This document shows positions 30,542 to 32,814 of a stretch of 32,814 nt of DNA, piece by piece. Location of the stretch: NCBI GenBank assembly GCA_947305535.1, contig CAMZDZ010000007.1, positions 1-32,814 on the forward strand, read 5' to 3'. Source of the stretch: an uncultured Fibrobacter sp. (GTDB lineage Bacteria; Fibrobacterota; Fibrobacteria; Fibrobacterales; Fibrobacteraceae). The translations under genes were made by a program, and so were the position numbers. Position 1 is the first letter of the stretch, and every line of letters begins with the position of its first letter. The notes beneath the pieces were generated by a model. The model searched no databases. It saw nothing but the letters and a program-made list of their open reading frames with translations, and was not told where the DNA came from.

Positions 30542-31840
30542 ATGGTATCAAATCTGTTTCTTCAACTGATTCACATTGAACTTCTCCTTTCCTATTCCGT
30601 CAAGGAAATCCTGACGCTGGTAAAGAGAGATCCGCGCTTCAATGTGAAGCTTATAAACGATCTCTATTTCGGAGATTCCGTTATCGATGAAGAAACCCAC
30701 CGTTTCATCGCAAACAATGTCGTTGCGTGGCTGTACGAACGTGGGGAAAACCCAGACGACTTCATTGAACGCATCGTCAAGCGTTGCTCCGCTTTCGAGG
30801 CTATTCCGTCCCGTTGCGTCCTGCGTACCTACCTGCCTTTCATCTCGTCTTTCTATTCATGCAAGGACGTCCGCGAACTCTGCCTGGAAATCATCCCGAA
30901 GCGCTACCAGTTCCTGAAACAGGCGGGCGTACTTCGTAACGAGGTCGTGGCTGAAAATCGCGAGATGCTCTTTACCTATCGCTTCGAGACCCCGAGCGCG
31001 CTGGTTTCTAACCCGATGCGCTGGATTATCGGCATGTTCCGTGTCGGACCGCTCCTGTTGGGCACCCCGACATACGAACACATGAACTTCCTTGCTTCCC
31101 AGACGTCCTTTATCGAGGCTATCGAAAATCGTTTGCCGGCCGAAATGAGGGATGGCGATGTCTATGTCAATGGCGAAATTGTTGGCAAGAGCGCCCTTTT
31201 TGGCGAATGCGTGAAAAAGTGCGGAGTCAAGTGGGAAAACGAAACGGAACTGCAAATCGGTTGCGTCCTTGCGACCAAGGATGTGGTTGACCCGAAAACG
31301 AAGACCGTCCTGGTTAAGGAAGGCTGCTTCTACGGCGCTCCGGCAAACATCCTCGATGTGAAGTTCAAGGCGAACATCAGTAACGTCGAACCGTTCATCA
31401 AGTTGATGAACTCTGTCGTCAAGCAGGAATTCGAAGCCTGGCAGCCCATCCAGAAGGCCCAGGAACAGTTGCTCGATGCCATGAACGATTCCGTGACGGT
31501 CGTCTACTACAAGAGCGACGACTCCATTTCCGTGAACAGCAAGCACCTGATGCGTAACGTTCCTGCCCGAATCCTCCGCAACCTGCTCCGCGAATACACG
31601 GCGACCGGTCGTGAGGAATACGAGAACCGCGAGTTCAAGCGTGACTCGGCCATCTGCATGGATCCGCTGCGCCCGAACTTCGAAAGCCGCCTGAATCGTG
31701 TTATCGCCCATATCAATGGCACCGACGACAAGGACGGCAAGGAGAACGAAGGCGTGAAGAAGTTCTTCGAAATCGAACGTCACCGCCGCGGTGGATTCCG
31801 TTTTGTTCCGAAATGCAAGATTATTTTCCGCGAAGAATAA
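30542..31840 (+). CDS. Uncharacterised 432-aa protein, possible winged-helix C-terminus
   Basis: I do not recognise this family. No signal peptide or transmembrane helix is evident, so it is probably cytoplasmic. Residues 1 to about 150 look all-helical, with many Cys/Arg/Phe. A mixed alpha/beta middle follows (about 190-290), with 'GDVYVNGEIVGKSALFGECVKKCG' and 'VKEGCFYGAPANILDVKF'. The last 110 residues ('VNSKHLMRNVPARILRNLLREY', then a helix, then 'FFEIERHRRGGFRFVP') have the helix-helix-helix plus beta-hairpin look of a winged-helix DNA-binding domain, so a transcriptional regulator is one possibility. The ATG has GAGG 7 nt upstream. The gene is monocistronic, divergent from mutL, with no terminator until 32045. 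Confidence 0.7.
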   Translation: MVSNLFLQLIHIELLLSYSVKEILTLVKRDPRFNVKLINDLYFGDSVIDEETHRFIANNVVAWLYERGENPDDFIERIVKRCSAFEAIPSRCVLRTYLPFISSFYSCKDVRELCLEIIPKRYQFLKQAGVLRNEVVAENREMLFTYRFETPSALVSNPMRWIIGMFRVGPLLLGTPTYEHMNFLASQTSFIEAIENRLPAEMRDGDVYVNGEIVGKSALFGECVKKCGVKWENETELQIGCVLATKDVVDPKTKTVLVKEGCFYGAPANILDVKFKANISNVEPFIKLMNSVVKQEFEAWQPIQKAQEQLLDAMNDSVTVVYYKSDDSISVNSKHLMRNVPARILRNLLREYTATGREEYENREFKRDSAICMDPLRPNFESRLNRVIAHINGTDDKDGKENEGVKKFFEIERHRRGGFRFVPKCKIIFREE

Positions 31841-31934
31841 TCAAAAAAAAAGGACTTTGAAAACAAAAGTTGACGTATAAAAAATTGCTGATTCATATAA
31901 GCAAAATAAAATATCCGTCAATTTCTTTTTTGTC

Positions 31935-31940
31935 TATATT
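31935..31940 (+). promoter_or_regulatory. Putative -10 box of candidate small RNA
   Basis: TATATT in the context TTTTTTGTCTATATTCTAGG, nearly the same as the mutL promoter core (TTTTGTCTATATT). The predicted start is about 31947. No clear -35 is seen. Confidence 0.4.
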
Positions 31941-31946
31941 CTAGGT

Positions 31947-32077
31947 CGTGAGCAGGTGAAAGGTAAATCCTTACACAACTTTATCGTTGCTCCCCTCCTG
32001 ATAAGTTCAAGGTTCTGTAATCTCTCATATTTTCTCCTTCTTAGGAAAGGGCTCTCGCAAGAGGGCCCTTTCTTTTT
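31947..32077 (+). ncRNA. Candidate small RNA of about 130 nt (unknown family)
   Basis: The segment lies between a promoter-like TATATT and a strong terminator, with no credible open frame. Visible structure: a hairpin GTGAAAGG/CCTTACAC (31956-31963 / 31969-31976, one mismatch, loop TAAAT), which may be enclosed by GAGCA (31950-31954) with TGCTC (31988-31992). Two C-rich stretches, CCCCTCC (31992-31998) and TTTTCTCCTT (32030-32039), appear unpaired and are complementary to Shine-Dalgarno sequences. It has none of the conserved elements I know for tRNA, SRP RNA, tmRNA or RNase P RNA. It could instead be the 3' UTR of the 432-aa gene upstream. Confidence 0.4.
32045..32077 (+). terminator. Strong intrinsic terminator (GCAA tetraloop)
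   Basis: A 12-bp stem (GAAAGGGCTCTC with GAGGGCCCTTTC, one G-U pair) at 32045-32072 closes a GCAA tetraloop and is followed by five T residues. It ends transcription of the candidate small RNA and any read-through from the gene ending at 31840. Confidence 0.92.
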
Positions 32078-32110
32078 GCTATCTGCGCTTTTTGTGTATG
32101 GGCAAACGTG

Positions 32111-32139
32111 AAAAAGGCTCCGCGTATTGCGGAGCCTTT
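32111..32139 (-). terminator. Intrinsic terminator of thrC
   Basis: An 11-bp perfect stem (AAAGGCTCCGC / GCGGAGCCTTT) with a 5-nt loop. On the minus strand it runs into TTTTT, 22 nt after the thrC stop codon. Confidence 0.92.
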
Positions 32140-32161
32140 CGTTAATGCTAAAGGTCTGTAA

Positions 32162-32814
32162 TTAGCGGCGGCGTTCGGCCATCTCTTTCTTGAGGATGTC
32201 CATGACGGCGCCGAGTTCTGCCGGGGCCTTGAACACGGGGTTCGCGTACTTGGAGCAGATGTTCTCGAGCTTCTTTTCGTGGTAGCCGACCTTGAATTCG
32301 GTGAACTTGAGGCCGTGTGCCGTGCTGATGACGACCACGTTCTCGTCCTTCGCGATCTTGCCTGCGGCCACGAGCTTTTCGAGGGCGCCGAGAGCCACGC
32401 CGGTATGCGGACAGCAGTAGAGACCGATGCGGTCGCCGCGGTGGGCTGCATTTGCAAGTTCTTCTTCGGTGACGCTCACGACCATGCCGCTCGTCTTCTG
32501 GATGGCACGCACGGCCTTCGGGTAGCTGACCGGGTTGCCGATCTGGATGGCGCTTGCGAGCGTCTTCTTGGCCTGCATGGGTTCGAGTTTGTCGAAACCG
32601 CGTTCAAAGGCCTTCACGAACGGGTTGGCGTTTTCGGCCTGGGCGACGATGATGCGCGGGATGCGGTCGATGAGGCCCATAGCGAGGCAGTCTTCGAAAC
32701 CCTTGGCGAGGGCGCTCACGTTGCCGAGGTTGCCGCCCGGGATAATCACGGTGTCGGGTACCTTCCAGCCCATTTCCTGGCAGATTTCCGGAGAAATCGT
32801 CTTCTGGCCTTCCA
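32162..32814 (-). CDS. thrC: Threonine synthase, C-terminal part (cut by window edge)
   Basis: The last 217 codons of a PLP-dependent threonine synthase, which converts O-phosphohomoserine to threonine. The frame runs off the right end of the window: codons before the ATG at 32773 read on as 'EGQKTISPEICQE', so that ATG is internal. Family features are 'PDTVIIPGGNLGNVSALAKGF' (the phosphate-binding Gly/Asn loop of the PLP site), 'ASAIQIGNPVSYPKAVRAI' and 'CCPHTGVALGALEKL'. The PLP-binding Lys lies outside the window. A perfect terminator follows the stop codon. Confidence 0.92.
   Translation of the reverse strand, partial: EGQKTISPEICQEMGWKVPDTVIIPGGNLGNVSALAKGFEDCLAMGLIDRIPRIIVAQAENANPFVKAFERGFDKLEPMQAKKTLASAIQIGNPVSYPKAVRAIQKTSGMVVSVTEEELANAAHRGDRIGLYCCPHTGVALGALEKLVAAGKIAKDENVVVISTAHGLKFTEFKVGYHEKKLENICSKYANPVFKAPAELGAVMDILKKEMAERRR

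Larger units (their letters stand above)
31841..32161. other. Non-coding interval with candidate sRNA and two terminators
   Basis: No protein gene is supported in these 321 bases. They hold an A/T-rich stretch with a TTGACG box (31870-31875) and a CATATAAG (31894-31901), a second TATATT box (31935-31940), a structured segment and then two back-to-back intrinsic terminators, one for each strand. Confidence 0.7.

Noticed and set aside
31981-32028. Minus-strand 15-codon frame with AAGGAG before ATG, containing LSGGEQR
   Set aside because: The good RBS and the ABC-signature-like peptide are the complement of the C-rich stretches of the candidate RNA. There is no downstream minus-strand gene that a leader peptide could serve, and the thrC terminator lies in between.
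31947-32077. SRP RNA, tRNA or other known housekeeping RNA
   Set aside because: The conserved SRP apical loop, a tRNA cloverleaf with CCA-type acceptor, tmRNA and RNase P cores are all absent.
1-32814. CRISPR array, prophage, insertion sequence or defence island
   Set aside because: No regularly spaced repeats, transposase, integrase, Cas or restriction genes were seen. Apart from the edges, the genes are core metabolism and envelope functions.

Overview
The window looks like a chromosomal segment of a Fibrobacter-type bacterium (Fibrobacterota). Three clues support this. The first complete gene has the 'Fibrobacter succinogenes major paralogous' (FISUMP) lipoprotein architecture. The HisA enzyme is of the eukaryotic HIS6 type, which as far as I recall is known in bacteria mainly from Fibrobacter. 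The gene set (lpxB, C-terminal aromatic beta-barrel proteins, lipoproteins) belongs to a didermic Gram-negative. Coding density is very high. I see no tRNA, rRNA, CRISPR array or insertion sequence.

Layout. 1-342: palindrome-rich non-coding DNA with REP-like hairpins, then a FISUMP lipoprotein (343-1110) and a block of inverted repeats. 1279-2336 (-): lrgA-lrgB-like pair. 2389-6895 (+): fmt, rsmB and two predicted outer-membrane beta-barrels, tightly packed. 6860-11148 (-): lipocalin-like secreted protein, eukaryotic-type hisA, a GT4 glycosyltransferase and mutY. 11225-14710 (-): aroE, an aroK-aroB fusion and a GDP-sugar reductase-like SDR, closed by a good terminator. 14814-17867 (+): der, plsY and gpsA (phospholipid synthesis), closed by a terminator. 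17941-21879 (-): gmd, rmd, a GT4 glycosyltransferase and a flippase-like membrane protein, a GDP-D-rhamnose-type module. 21973-28699 (+): a lipoprotein with a duplicated LamG-like module, dnaE and lpxB. 28652-30457 (-): mutL. 30542-31840 (+): a 432-aa protein of unknown function. 31841-32161: non-coding, with a candidate small RNA and two back-to-back terminators. 32162-end (-): the 3' part of threonine synthase.

How the genes work together. Most of the window is core metabolism (shikimate, histidine, threonine), translation (fmt, rsmB, der), replication and repair (dnaE, mutL, mutY), and envelope construction (plsY, gpsA, lpxB, sugar-nucleotide genes, glycosyltransferases, barrels). Genes inside operons are joined by very short gaps or by TAATG/ATGA overlaps, and two convergent pairs overlap at their 3' ends.

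Points of most interest: (i) several first-of-operon genes lack a Shine-Dalgarno sequence and instead have a TATATT-like -10 box 6-8 nt before the ATG, suggesting leaderless mRNAs; (ii) a possible orphan small RNA with C-rich segments near 31947-32077; (iii) the eukaryotic-type HisA; (iv) a MutL with degraded endonuclease motifs; (v) a 110-nt out-of-frame der/plsY overlap; (vi) an uncharacterised 432-aa protein with a possible winged-helix C-terminus.
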